Source: Ascochyta rabiei (taxonomy: Eukaryota > Ascomycota > Dothideomycetes > Pleosporales > Didymellaceae). From it: a stretch of 64,000 nucleotides of DNA. The notes beneath the pieces were generated by a model, which saw nothing but the letters and a program-made list of their open reading frames with translations, had not been told where the DNA came from and did not search any database. Position numbers and translations under genes: made by a program. The stretch lies in assembly GCF_004011695.2 (NCBI RefSeq), contig NC_082407.1, forward strand, positions 186,001-250,000, read 5' to 3'. Shown piece by piece: positions 23,879-35,230 of the stretch (positions are counted from its first letter, which is position 1; each line of letters starts with the position of its first letter).

Positions 23879-26800
23879 ATGAGTGCATATGAGCAGGACC
23901 TGCTAGTAACAAAGACGTCAGTTATACTTAGCAAGCCTAATAACTAGAAGAAGTGGTTGTTTGTGAGAAAGGACACAGCAGACAGAGACAACCTGTGGCC
24001 GTACGTCAACCCAAGTCTGTCAGTGGACGAGCTGAGGAAGCTACAAGATAAGAAGCTACAGGAGAAGCCTGTGTAGAGGTTTAAGAAAACTTAGGTATCT
24101 AAAGAAGAGCAGGACGATATTAACATTAAGGATCTGTCTGCTAAAGAGATATCAGTCTACAACACGTGGGCAAGGAGGTTTAAGCGTGAGGAGGCAAGAT
24201 GGTTACAGAGAGAGAAGGCCTTAAGAAGCTTTAACTCTGAGATTGCCCGGACAATTGACGTTAAGCACCTGGATCTTATTGTTAGCTGCTCAGACCCGTA
24301 CAGTCGATTGACAACGCTTAAGAAGCACCTCTGCCCATTAGTAGGTGAGCGGAATCACCAGCTACGCAGCCGCTACAGAGCTGTGTGTACGAGACCAAGG
24401 AGAGCAAATCTGGATACCTGGTTTAACGAGTAGGTGACAATCACCAGACTCCTGACGGAGGCCAAGATGCCCGAAGTGGATGGTAACCGATCTCAAGAGG
24501 ACTTCATACTGTCGATCAGGGGCCTTGACGATAGCTGGGCAGCTACACAGCTGCATGAGCTAATCAGGAAGGACCAGAGAGGAGAGCAGTACACGTCAAC
24601 CGCAGATCTTGTGGCTGAATTTTGGTCTTACTATTGACGCACACGTCCAATTGCATTATCTCTTGGCACGTTTGCAACGTTAGGTGTTGCACCCAGCACG
24701 GCTAGCACACCTAGCACAGACAACCTGACAGCCTCAGGTGGATTAACACGACGTACGGCATGCCTGTGTGGGAATAGCCACAGATTCAAGGACTGTCAAT
24801 ACGTCAACTACAGCCTACAGCAGTCTAATTGGACGCCAGATGCAGCAGTAGAGAAGAAGTTTGACGAGCTACGCCAGGCTGAGACTACTATGGCTAAGGC
24901 ACTTAGACACGTAGAAGCTCGCCTTAGGAAGAACAGCAAGCAAGAAACAGAGAGTAAGAAGCAGTCTGTAATCAGCATGGATAATGGCCAGCCAGTCAGG
25001 AGCACAACCCACTGCAATGCTATGCTACAGACTACAGCTATAGCTAATCAGAGTCAGCCGCCGCTACTCACTAGGTGGATACTGGATCCAGGTTCAAACT
25101 GTCACGTGACAAACACTAGAGGATCCAATTGGACTACAACTATGAAGGGAGGACCCACAGACTACGTGTACGCTGGCGGAGTGCTAGCACAGATAGAGGA
25201 GTGGGGTGAGGTAGTACTCAACGTTAAGACGCCAACAGGAAAAAGCCAGATGAAGTTGACGTACGTGGCCTACATCCCTGGATTCTTCACAAGCGTGGTT
25301 GGATTGTCACGCAGCAGGCCTCTAGGAGTACACTTTGACTTAGGACGTGACTGCCTATACCAGGAGAAAGCGTTAAACGTCATATGTCTATTGCAGTACC
25401 AGGATAGACACTGGTTAATTAATAATAAGAAAGAGCAGGCACTGTAGCTGGCTCTATTGTTAGTGTATGCGACACGATATCCAGTACCCAGGCTGTTACA
25501 AGACGAACGGAAGCCACTGACAGTCACCCAGAAGGATGCCCATAAGCTCCTTGGCCACGTGAGTCAGAAGGCAGTAGCTCAATTGAGCAACCACGTCGAC
25601 GGGATACAGGTTGAACAGCACCCTAAGGCACCCTAATAGGACACGTGTGAGACGTGCATACAGGCGAAGCTACACAGGATAGTCAGCTAACAACCACCTA
25701 GGGAGCCAGCCATCCGTCCATTCTATAGACTTGGCATTGACCTTGTTTAATTGCGTGAGAGAACAGAGCGCTGTTACAACGGAGACCTGTGGATGTTCCA
25801 TGCTGTTGACCAGTACACGTCTTGGCACGAGGCGTGCTGCCTACCAGATAAGAGCTCAGTAACGCTGAGGCGTGCTGCAGAGAGACTACTGGCGAAGATT
25901 AGACGTTAGTACAATGCTGATGTGTTAGTTATAAGACTAGACAGTGACTGTGGCTATAGTGAGATGCTACAGATATTCAGAGACCTTGGTATTGTTGTAG
26001 AACCAAGAGCCGAGTACACTGAGGAACAGAACGGACTCACAGAGAGAGCCGGCAGCACGATTGTCACGAGGGGACGGGCTATCCGGATCGGCAGAGACCT
26101 GCCTATAGAGTTGACTAACGAGTGCTGCATGACAGCTGTATATCTCCTCAATCGCACGCCTACAGAAGCACTGTCCTGGAGAACTCTATATAAGGTTGTC
26201 CACGGACGTAAGCTAACAGTTGCTTACCTGACTACTATTAGATCCCAAGCATACGCGTTAAACACGAAGCTAAAGTGCAGGGAGAAGCTACAATCACGTG
26301 CGTTGATGGGACAGCTAGTAGGCTATGACTCCACAAATATCTATCGCGTGTGGATGCCGACGCTGCAGAGAGTATTAAGGACACAGGACGTGGTCTTCCT
26401 GCCGTCAGAGCACAGCATGGAGGAGGTTTACCCAGAGAGACAGAGACTACGTGAGATTGCTACTGTTCTTAACATCCCAGAAAATCTAGAGGAACCAGAG
26501 CAACTTATAGGGGAGTCACACGTTAGTGAAATTATTCCTAGTCAAGAAAACGTTAACAAGACAGAGGATGCCCATGAGGCAGAGAGCGTTGACGAAGCAG
26601 AGAGTCAGCTAATGAATGAGATGGCTGGTCATCGAGAGTCACAGAAGGAAGTGACAGAGAGTACAGAATGGCTACCGACGCCTGAGGACACACCCAAGCC
26701 GAGTTATCTGCTGGATGGCAACAGAGAGATAGTTGAGAGTAGTCAGGAGAGTGGCAGCATGCCACGAGGCTGGCAGACTCTTATGCCTGAGGCAGAGGCT

Positions 26801-28660
26801 CCGGATCGACGATCGAATAACGCTCCAAGGAGAGAAGAGATCAGCAGCCAGATTGACGAGGCAAACGTGCTGACGTTAAGGAGACAGAGACGCCCGCTGG
26901 GATCGTACTACACAGCATTTGCACTGGCTGTTAATCCGTCAGAATCTTAGAAACTTATGGGCGAAGCGCCACGCACAAGGCTGCACAGAGACAGGCTCCT
27001 AGCACCCCCACAACAGTGGAGAGACCTAGAGAAGCACCTGCACGGACAGGAGTTCAGAGAGGCAGCTTATGCTGAGTTTGCTAGCTGTTAAGAGAAGGGA
27101 TGCTTTGCAACCACGTCAGTGACAGCAGCAGCAGCAGCCGCTGAGGCACAGATACTCCCTCTGAAGTGGGTATTTACATACAAGTTTAACAAAGATAGGT
27201 ACCTCTACAAGTACAAGGCAAGACTTGTTGTTAGAGGAGACCTTCAGAACGAGTGGGGAGACACGTACGCAGCTACACTGGCAGCACGTGTATTTAGATC
27301 TCTAATAGCTATAGCTGCCGCATTTGGCCTTCAGGCGTATCAGTATAACGTGCTGAACGCGTTCCTGAATGCACCACTAGAGCAGCTAGTCTACGTTTGT
27401 ACACTAGAACCGTTCGTAAGACAGATAGGCGAGCTACTTAAACTTAAGAGAGCCCTATATGGCCTTAAGGACGCACTACAGCTTTAGTTTAAGCACCTGA
27501 GCAGAACGCTGGTGAACCTAGGGCTGAGACTAATCAAGGACGTGCTGTGTCTATTTACAAGCGAGCATTTGATTGTGTTCTTCTACGTGGATGATATTGT
27601 TGTTCTGGTACACCTACAGCATCTCAGCCATCACAGCCAATTTGAGAAGCAGCTGCAGGCAACGTACAACGTGCGAAGACTAGGTGCCCTAAAGTGGTTC
27701 CTAGGTGTACGGGTACTTAGAGACTAGGAAGCAGCATCTATATGGCTGGTACAGGACTCTTTTATTAACAAAGTGTCAGCCAAGTTCAACTTAGCACAGA
27801 CGTCAGGGAGATACCCAGTGGTACCGTTAACTGAGAGCTACCTGCCGTTGAGCACAGAGGAGCCGAACGCCAGCCGCACACAGATATACCAGCAGCTAGT
27901 TGGCTTGCTGGCCTACATATCAACCTTTACAAGACCTGACGTGTCGCGAGCACACTCAGTCCTAGCACGTCATCTACAGAACCCTGGGCAGAAGCACGTG
28001 GCAGCTGCTAAGCACGTCTGGAGATATCTGATAGGTACAAAGTACTTGGCTATTGGAGCATGCAACAGAGCAAGGAGCAGTACCACATACATCAGCTAAA
28101 TTAATAATCTGTTAACGTTCTATAGAGCATCTGATGCAGCGTTTGCTGACGATAAGGAATCTAGACAGAGCTTATATAGATACCTGTTTAAACTGTATGG
28201 TATGTGTATAGACTGGAAGGCGACACGTCAACGCTCAGTTGCCAAGTCTACTACAGAGGCAGAGCTTATGGCTCTCTCCGTGGCTGGGGGGGAGATGGAA
28301 TGGTGGAACAGAGTGTTCAAACACCTTAGGTTCAATCCTGACGTGAAGCCAGTCATCTACTGTGATAATCAGCAGACAGTAGGCATAGTTACGAAGCAGG
28401 AGGACAGGCTACACACGAAGCTACGCCACGTTGACACGCATTAGATGTAGCTTAGGCAGGAGGTACAGCACAGTTGTATAGACGTTGCCTGGTGCCCTAC
28501 AGCAGACATGCCAGCAGACGGCCTTACTAAGACTCTAGTACGACAGAAACACAAGAGATTCGTCCAACAGCTTAGATTAGAAGACGTTAAGCATCACCTT
28601 ATAGACAGCACTCAGGAGGCTGGGATACCAGATCCAGCAGGCCTCACTGGGTGGTACTAG
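23879..28660 (+). pseudogene. Copia-A gag-pol polyprotein with scattered nonsense codons only
   Basis: One frame runs from ATG 23879 to TAG 28658-28660 (1593 codons) without a frameshift, broken by more than a dozen internal stops, nearly all TAG/TAA where Trp or Gln is expected. Domains in order: gag; a zinc-knuckle-like C-x-C-x3-H-x4-C (CLCGNSHRFKDC) near 24770; a protease-like LDPGSNCHV (Asp-Pro-Gly rather than Asp-Ser/Thr-Gly) near 25085; integrase with the DDE acidic residues (GIDLV near 25735, RLDSDCGY near 25930, TEEQNGLTERAG near 26020); reverse transcriptase with YVDD (FFYVDDIVVL near 27580); and RNase H (KSTTEAELMAL near 28245). Order PR-IN-RT-RH is diagnostic of Ty1/copia. Confidence 0.94.
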
Positions 28661-28703
28661 GTAGATAGATTCAGCCTTGTTGTTCACGGCAGCTGGGGGG
28701 GAG

Positions 28704-28863
28704 TGTTGCGGTATCAATTGGGTGTCAATCGGACCGTCTACCCACGGCAGACGGCCCTAGCTTAGTTGGTCTCGGGACAGGTATATATTGCACTCTCCTA
28801 GCTAGACAGCAATATAGCGCAGTCTTTCCATTGTTCCCTACAGCGGCTAGTTACGCCGCCACA
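28704..28863 (+). repeat. 3' LTR of Copia-A
   Basis: Matches the 5' LTR except C for T and G for A at two positions near its end. Followed by the ACATC target duplicate. Confidence 0.93.
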
Positions 28864-29539
28864 ACATCTAAGCAGAACAGCGTCTTATTGTTAAGCCCCT
28901 AGTGCGTCGCAATACGCTTAGTATGCTGCTGAATTTTGGCTGCTAGATTATACTTCTGCCTTGGTATATAGCCGTCTCTTCTAATAGTAGAAGGCAATAG
29001 TAACTTTTAAGGTAGCGGTGAAGTCCAGGATACCTGTGCCAGTACCAGGTCCTACTAAAACCACCAGCTGCATTAACAATCTAGATCTTGTCTGCTGTAG
29101 CTACGCCTGACCTAATAAAGCGCACAGCATACACTAGCCTGCTAAAACTAGCACCTGGAACAAAGAATTGCACAACTTGGCTTTTCTAAATTGGTAGTGT
29201 CTAGCTGTTAAGTTCTTTATAGTCTGCCTATAGATTATTAAGGAGATTATATAGTTAATCTTTACTAGCCTTATTAATAGGGAGGGACTGCGTTGCGTCT
29301 TCTGGTCTTAGACTTTTGTTCGCTTCTTCGGCATACTTCCTCCGGACTTCCTCAAGCTCACCAGGGTCCACCTGGGACACAGGATCGTGTAGCGTTGCAG
29401 TCGCCATAGAGGAACTTCGGGAAAGGGGTGAATGAAACTTGTGCTTCTGTTGTACACAGATTCGCAAGCCAGATATCTATGCGAGTAGTTTCCCCAGATG
29501 ATGAGCGCTAACGACATCAACCTGGAAAGGCACGTCATA

Positions 29540-30888
29540 CAGTCGCGCGTCAAAAGTTAGTTCCGCGCTAGCGTCCCTCCAACGCGTCAACCTAGCCACC
29601 TATACTTTTTAACCACCTACAACTTTACTACTACTACTCTGTTTCCCTTACTTTCTTAACTATTAGATGCAGAAACGCTGTTGCTTAAATTCTGTAGAGC
29701 AGGATTAGGTAATTAGGTAGCTACACGCAGGTGCAGGTACCTATAAAGTTACTAGTTACTTTAGCTGTTACAAGCGTACTATCTAAAATCTTTATAAATG
29801 TTTTAACACTATAGGAACTACACACAATAGACCTTGCTTAGGCAGACCTAAGATACTATCTAATACGCAGAAGAAGCTTCTACACCACACAACGCAAAAA
29901 AATCCCTAGATTACCTACTCTAAGCTAGCTAAAGTTACCTAGATTATCCTACCTAATAACACTACTACCTACAAGCTAAGTAAGTTAACTATCTATTATA
30001 CACTTAAGTAATACTATATAACCTATTAGAGGAGTAAAAAGAGGCCTAAACTTACTTATAGACATACTCTCTAGCATCTTTAGTTTACTTAAAAGTATTA
30101 GATATTTAATTAGCGTTAGTACATAGTTAAGTTTAGTAATAAGTGCTCTGTTTAGAAGGGCTCTAGCTATAAACAGCAGTAGTTGTTTTACTACAATAAT
30201 AAGAGATAGAAGCTAAGGATAATTACTAAGATTTCTACTAGTTGTCTACCTGCTTAGATAGTGTAGGGAGCTATATAGCTAGATACATAGGGTAGACTAT
30301 AGCAGAGTCTACTTATTATTATAGAGAGGGATCCTAATACTCTACATAGTAGCTATAGCAGCTAAAGTTACATTAAAACACTTAAGTAAGGTCTCTTACC
30401 TTACTATTATAAGTCTTAGTTTTTTATGCAGGATAATGCATATATACACACTTCCTACGCTATACAGATATTTATAGCAGATTATAATATTACAACTTTC
30501 CTATAGCTAGCTTACTTACCCAATCTTAACCTAATTAAACACCTCTAGTAGCGCCTTAAATAGATAATGCATAAGCTCTACCTACAGTTTAACAACTATA
30601 GCAGAGTAGAAGAGTATTTAGATAAGTTTTGTAAGGCGTTAAAGGAGTGCTAGCGTTATATCCTAAACTTACTTATTAAGAAACTTATTAGTAGTATGCT
30701 AGCACGCCTAAGTGCCTGTAGGAAGGTAAAAGGCTAGCAAATAAAATACTAGTATAGAACAGTACAACCTTAAAATTTAGAGCGTTTTAACTATGTGTAG
30801 CTATCTTAATTGCCTTACAAAGTGGGGTGGTGGGCGTGGTGATGATGCGGGGATTCGCTTAGTGGAACTAACTTTTGACGTAGTACTG
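29540..30888 (+). mobile_element. Tc1/mariner DNA transposon
   Basis: A 1349-bp element between TA at 29538-29539 and 30889-30890. The inverted ends read CAGTCGCGCGTCAAAAGTTA on the left and CAGTACTACGTCAAAAGTTA on the complement of the right end, and the match continues for about 27 bp. It carries one transposase gene on the plus strand. It lies only 134 bp upstream of the start codon of the BVMO pseudogene, i.e. in its promoter region. Confidence 0.92.
29667..30752 (+). pseudogene. Tc1-type DDE transposase, RIP-degraded
   Basis: One frame from ATG 29667 to TAG 30750-30752 (361 codons with internal stops). The N-terminal half shows the Tc1 helix-turn-helix region with the GRPK-type linker (RPCLGRPKILS), then NP-x-ITYSKLAK. 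The C-terminal half has the second Asp motif FMQDNAYIHTSYA and the NLNLIKHL block, a degraded PDLNPIEHLW; the third catalytic residue should lie there (Glu or Asp), but it reads Lys in this copy. The tail MLARLSACRKVKG matches fungal Tc1 transposases. TAG/TAA codons at Gln/Trp positions mark RIP. Not functional. Confidence 0.9.
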
Positions 30889-31104
30889 TACCACGCTCCA
30901 CAATACGCAATCCTCATAAGCAGGCAAGCCGGCTCTCATATGGATCATGGTGATAACGTTCCAATATCGCATCTACAATGTACCGCTAATGTTAAGAAGG
31001 TTGGAAGGCCGAGCTCAATTTGATCTGAGATGTCGATACTACTGTTGGAGTGAGCTAGATGTGGGGTCGTTTTCTAGAAGCCAACCCCACACGGTCTAGC
31101 GTCC

Positions 31105-31659
31105 ATGATCGCTCAGTCTTTCACCACTTGTGCGATGCTTGCGCTGCAAGATTGCGTTTCCACCAATGTAGCAAAAAGGACGATAACACGCCAACGTCCA
31201 GCTTTGTACGATTTCTGCCAACATGTGTTGGATCTGCCTGAGCAGCCAAGTGCAGCCAGGTTTGGACCAGACATAAGGATGGTACAGGAGTTTGTGAGTC
31301 TTGCTGCTGGTGAACGTAGTGCAGTCAAATCGCTTGTCAGACGAAATTCACTTCACAGCCAGGTGACAGCTGGCGCGAACCAAGCCGAGTCTAGCCTCTC
31401 CCAACCCATCGCTGCACAGCAGGAAAACCTAAAAAGGGGCCGAGCACGCATGGCTGCAGAGCAGCATAGAAATACTGCCCACACGCGTGCCTGTGACGAG
31501 GAAGACTCCGCCTGTTGCCTCGCCAGTCTAAGCGCACGAATCGAGCAGAATAATATCTATCGCCAAACATACTTAAACGCTATTCCGCTGGCCCTTTGGC
31601 ACACGGCAATATCTATTTTAACGTTTGGATTGGCATGTGTACTTACAGTTGACTTGTAG
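31105..31659 (+). CDS. hypothetical protein with C-terminal membrane anchor
   Basis: From ATG 31105 the frame runs 184 codons to TAG at 31657-31659 without RIP stops. The body is polar, with a charged helical middle (QQENLKRGRARMAAEQHRN), and ends in one hydrophobic segment (LALWHTAISILTFGLACVLT) only three residues from the stop, a tail-anchor arrangement. The frame is also open upstream to a TTTTCTAG acceptor-like site at 31072-31077, so the real start may lie in an earlier exon. I do not recognise the family. Confidence 0.45.
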   Translation: MIAQSFTTCAMLALQDCVSTNVAKRTITRQRPALYDFCQHVLDLPEQPSAARFGPDIRMVQEFVSLAAGERSAVKSLVRRNSLHSQVTAGANQAESSLSQPIAAQQENLKRGRARMAAEQHRNTAHTRACDEEDSACCLASLSARIEQNNIYRQTYLNAIPLALWHTAISILTFGLACVLTVDL

Positions 31660-32983
31660 TTTGTTATCTAAGAGTGTATGTTAGCGAGCAAATATCTCTA
31701 CAACGCAAACGCTACATCATCACGAGCGAGATAACTGCAGCAAGGACCGGAAATAATGTATGCCACTGACTAAGTCATTATTACTCAATACTGAGCAGTA
31801 TAGATCTTACTGAGGTTTCACTATGAGAAAACTAGTTCTGGGTGGCGTTGTGTGCCAAACGAGTACCCAAAAGATATGGATGTAGTAGCGACAGTCTTCC
31901 TTCGAATAAGTGTTCGTGCTTTGATATCGTTCGGCTTATCTGTATGCCTTCTTCCGGGATGCAGTACATCGTGTTTTTGCACGCTTCCCCACTTTTTTTG
32001 AACAAGCAGGATCATGCCATGTTCCTCCGCCAAACAGTCATAAGTGTCAAAAAAACCGGATTCATTCCTTGCTTACACTGCACTGGGATGAAATCTTGTT
32101 TAAATGCATCCTTAGTAAGTCAGGCAGCAAATGCCAAGGTGCGGGCGCTGACGAGCGCGTACTTGGCAGTGTTCTGGCTCCTCGTGTAGGCGACGTTTAC
32201 GCCTCTGTCACCTTCAAGTCCACCTCCACAATATCTGCTATCGAAGGTTTGAATTCCATCGCCTTACTTCACTATTGCGAAATTTGCTTTCCGCCTGGGT
32301 TCCGTTCATGCCTCACCACGCATGACTGACTGCACTGTAGCCCTGTTTTTTTTTTGTTCTAAATCCTCTCGAGGGGAGACGTGCTCTTCTGCTCTGCAAG
32401 CTATGAGGTTCTGCTCAATGACATCCATTGTGTAAGATGGCATGATAGTTGCCATTGAACGTCCACACTCTTCTCGACCAAAATTCCCGGTCGGGCGTGA
32501 AAAACACCATGGGCCCCGCATTTTAGATGCGCAGATAGTCTGCGTTCTTCTCTTTAGACATGGTACAAGTGCTGACTGCTATGAGCACTGTCTTGATCAT
32601 CGCACAGTTAGAACAAGGCATTAGGTCCAGCAGCATGCGCGATATCTCAACACCGCATGAAAACGAGCAGACCAGCAGATCAACAGCTCCAAAATCTCGA
32701 AGTTGAGCAAACCGATGGACTGTGGTTTGTTGTGGCGGAGACGTTTATCTTACTTACAGCATAGCCTGTCACTGACTCCATGATCCGCCAGTAGCGGTGG
32801 GGAGAACATATATCCGCTGGTGTGAGATGCGTGCAGGATCATGGTATGGTGAATTCTTTTCGTCGGTGTTTCACCGCGTATGCAAAATAAACTGTTCGCC
32901 TAGGACATAATAGGGCACTCGTCACTATACAAATCAGATCGTAAACCTGTTCACCTGTTACGCCTAATAACGAATTTTCATGC
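31660..32983. other. unique DNA; possible C-terminal exon on the minus strand at 31821-32065
   Basis: The minus strand at about 32065-31821 is open with protein-like composition (GFFDTYDCLAEEHGMILLVQ and so on) to TAG at 31821, and could be the last exon of a gene read leftward, but no upstream exon is visible. The plus strand is open over the same stretch (31842-32189). The rest shows nothing. Confidence 0.3.
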
Positions 32984-35230
32984 TCAATTTACCCACTGGC
33001 CCTCTAAGCCTATGAGATCCTCTGCCGTTACCACAATTCCTGCTCCTTGGCCTTCTGTCGTGTAATTTCTCGCGTCCTGTGACTTTCCAGCGTGAGCCTT
33101 GTCATCTTGGTCTTTCTTGTTCTGGACTTTTAAGTCTTGGTCTTTCGCATCGTGACCTTGTTCTTTAGAATGCTTTCCGTCCTTGGCTTGTCCATCCTGA
33201 ACCTCCCTGTTCTTATCAGTCTTCGCCGCCTTCTCCGCCTGATTCTGCTCCTTCATCTTAAGCCGCCTGCTTTGCTGCCTAACTATCTGCTGTTCCGATT
33301 TGCTCTTGGCCTGTACCAGTGACATAGCAGTTGGCTGCATCGCTTCGTCTGTCTCAGTATCGCCGAATTATCCTCGGTCCTGCTCAAATTCTATGCCAAG
33401 GGAGGGCTTCTCGGGCTTGATTGGGCTAGTAGAACGGCTGAGATTGGGTCGTTCAGACACTTCCTCTGGCGTTAGCTGAGCGGCTTGCATGTGACAACCA
33501 TAGAGTCTGGTGATCTTGGACCGGTGAGCGTTAGAAAGAGCAGAGGTCTTAGCCTTTTTATCGAGCCCTTTGTCCTCTTTGATCTCTGTCTTTAGAGAGG
33601 AGAGCTTGGTGGGCGTGTTCCGGCTTGCCGACAAGCTGGGTTGTTGGGCTTCAGGTGTTTTTCCTGGCGCTGGCTGAGCAGGTTGCGCTGGGCGTTCGTT
33701 GGGCTTAATGGTTTTGCAGAGACGAGCGCCAACGTGCTGTGCCGTGTTATTTTAGAAGTCGATGTGCTGAGGTTGAGGATGTGTAGACACTTCTTCTGGC
33801 GCTGGCTGAGCAGCTAGCACTGAGCGTTTGTCGAGCTTCTCACTCTTGGAACAGTGAACGTCAGGGTGCTGGGTGGTGTTTTTATCTAGGTTGACGGACT
33901 GAGGAAGGCACAGAGCGGACATATCTACCTGAGAAGATGTTGCTGCTGGTTCATAGATAGTTTCCTGGGATGAGCTGGTCTTTTCGCCGCTTCTGGACGT
34001 GTCAGTGACCATTGACTCAGTGATATGGTCGCTGTCGGACCCATCGACATCAATGGAACTGCTCGGACCTACTGTCTGGTCAAAAGTATCCATACCGTCA
34101 TCAGCCTCACCGCGTTGCGCGGAGGGCGTTTCATCCATAGCCAGCTTGTCGAAAGCCCGGATCTTGACGTATTTTGCGGCGGCACAGCATGTCTTAATTA
34201 CAGCATAGAGAGCCATAGCAATACAGAGAAGGCAGAGCGAGCTCACGATCCAGGTTGACAGTCTTGTCCACCATACTACTTTCCCTTCGCAGAGGATGTC
34301 GGCCATCATGTCGTGGAAACCGAGAAGCTGCTCGCAGAGCCACGCACAGAAGATACCGAGTGTGATTACAGCGCAGGCAGCATACTCAATGCACGGGAAG
34401 ACGAGCGTGAGGATGTTAGCATTGGTCTTCGAAGCAACGTCATGAAGAGCGTTGACGGTACCGGATGGATCGCTATTGCTATCGTAGAGCACGTGAGACA
34501 GAAATAGCACAAGAGCGAAGATTGTAGCTTGAACTATTCTTGGCGAAAAAGCGTTGCAAACCCGACTGCAAACCTGCAAAGCTACAGACCAAGATCGATC
34601 TCGTGCTCGCAGGACAGCATTCCAAATATACCGCAATTCGAGGATAGCTAGAATACCGAGGACGACCCAATGCAAGGACAGGTAGCAACGTTGGAAAGCT
34701 CCAGTAGCGCGACGGAAGCCAAAGCTCACAAGATGCTGTGTGTCACACAAATAGGTCAGGTAGTACAGTGTGGTGTGTACAAAGACAGAATTGTACAAGC
34801 GAGCGCTGGCGCGGTTGATGTGCGCCATAACAGCATACCAGCAGTAGAATCCAGATATTATGGGAGCAGCGAGAGCGCGGTTGATGTATGTTATTACAGC
34901 ATGCCAGCAGTAGAGTCCAAACACCTCAAGAGCAGCCAGGGAGACAAAGACTAATGCCATAAGAAGATTCCAAGAGGCAAGAAAACACGCCAGGAGAGTA
35001 GTGCACCAGTCCTGGATGAACAACAGTAGAAACAGCGGTATGATTTTCATAGGATTGAGGTAAGCGTCGAGGAGGTTCGCAAAAGCTGCGGTCCATTCTT
35101 GGAAGCTGTCAGACAGCTTATCGATGGCGTTGTGCAGCACCTCTTGAGGCATTTTCTTGTCTTCAGGTAGCCTTTGAGGTGTTCTGTTGTTGTGAAGTAG
35201 CTCTTGAGCAACCTCGTTGTGGTCTTCCAT
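32984..35230 (-). pseudogene. multipass membrane protein with long polar tail; two in-frame TAA codons
   Basis: From ATG 35230 a 492-residue frame encodes a polar N-terminus; hydrophobic segments at about residues 62-84, 86-112, 188-206, 231-249, 273-299 and 325-347; then a long Ser/Asp/Glu-rich tail. TAA at 33752-33754 ends it, yet the same frame continues 128 codons to a second TAA (33368-33370), then 127 more to the stop at 32984. The extension repeats a motif of the upstream tail (P-E-E-V-S at 33795 and 33466) and ends in a Lys/Asp/Gln-rich charged region. Both TAAs fit CAA-to-TAA changes. If so, the ancestral protein had about 748 residues. Otherwise the 492-residue product may be real, or an in-frame 54-nt intron (weak GTGTCT donor) may remove the first stop. 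Residues 105-119 and 127-141 are a tandem duplicate. Family not recognised. Confidence 0.65.
34811..34942 (-). repeat. 66-bp in-frame tandem duplication in the membrane protein gene
   Basis: GCGGTTGATG recurs at 34811 and 34877, a spacing of 66 bp (22 codons). The first 44 bp of each unit are close to identical, encoding GLYCWHAVITYINRA and GFYCWYAVMAHINRA. Confidence 0.8.

Larger units (their letters stand above)
23589..28863 (+). mobile_element. Ty1/copia retrotransposon (Copia-A), full length, young but RIP-hit
   Basis: A 5275-bp element with two 160-bp LTRs (23589-23748 and 28704-28863) that differ at only two positions, both transitions. It is flanked by a perfect 5-bp target duplication, ACATC at 23584-23588 and 28864-28868. 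A purine tract (AGCTGGGGGGGAG) directly precedes the 3' LTR. It sits inside the BVMO pseudogene. Internal GC content is close to that of normal genes, unlike the other LTR elements here, so it is the most recent retrotransposon in the window. Confidence 0.96.
22038..29406 (-). pseudogene. Baeyer-Villiger-type flavin monooxygenase, RIP-degraded and split by a copia element
   Basis: Reading the minus strand from ATG 29406, about 50 intact N-terminal codons (VDPGELEEVRRKYAEEANKS) match the typical start of fungal BVMO-like FAD/NADPH monooxygenases. RIP-type stops then begin. Readable motifs in order: a GG-F-x-x-TWYW-x-RYPG block near 29000; LLLEETA-type sequence; after the copia insertion, F-C-G-A-M-F-H-T-L-R-F near 23370-23425, a damaged version of the FxGxxxHxxxW fingerprint (Trp now Phe); a damaged second Rossmann motif (STAATA for GTGATA); the IFSTGY block near 22700; an HGF-x-NLFF block; and the C-terminal CTLGYFNSHRK region. 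The frame continues to 22038, though the natural end was probably near 22170. Such enzymes insert oxygen next to ketone carbonyls; this copy cannot be functional. Confidence 0.85.

Noticed and set aside
33750..33810. 54-nt in-frame intron that would remove the TAA at 33752
   Set aside because: The donor would be GTGTCT, unlike the GTRAGT donors seen here. The second TAA at 33368 has no comparable intron, and the same GTGTCT occurs in the other P-E-E-V-S repeat without need for splicing. Kept only as an alternative.
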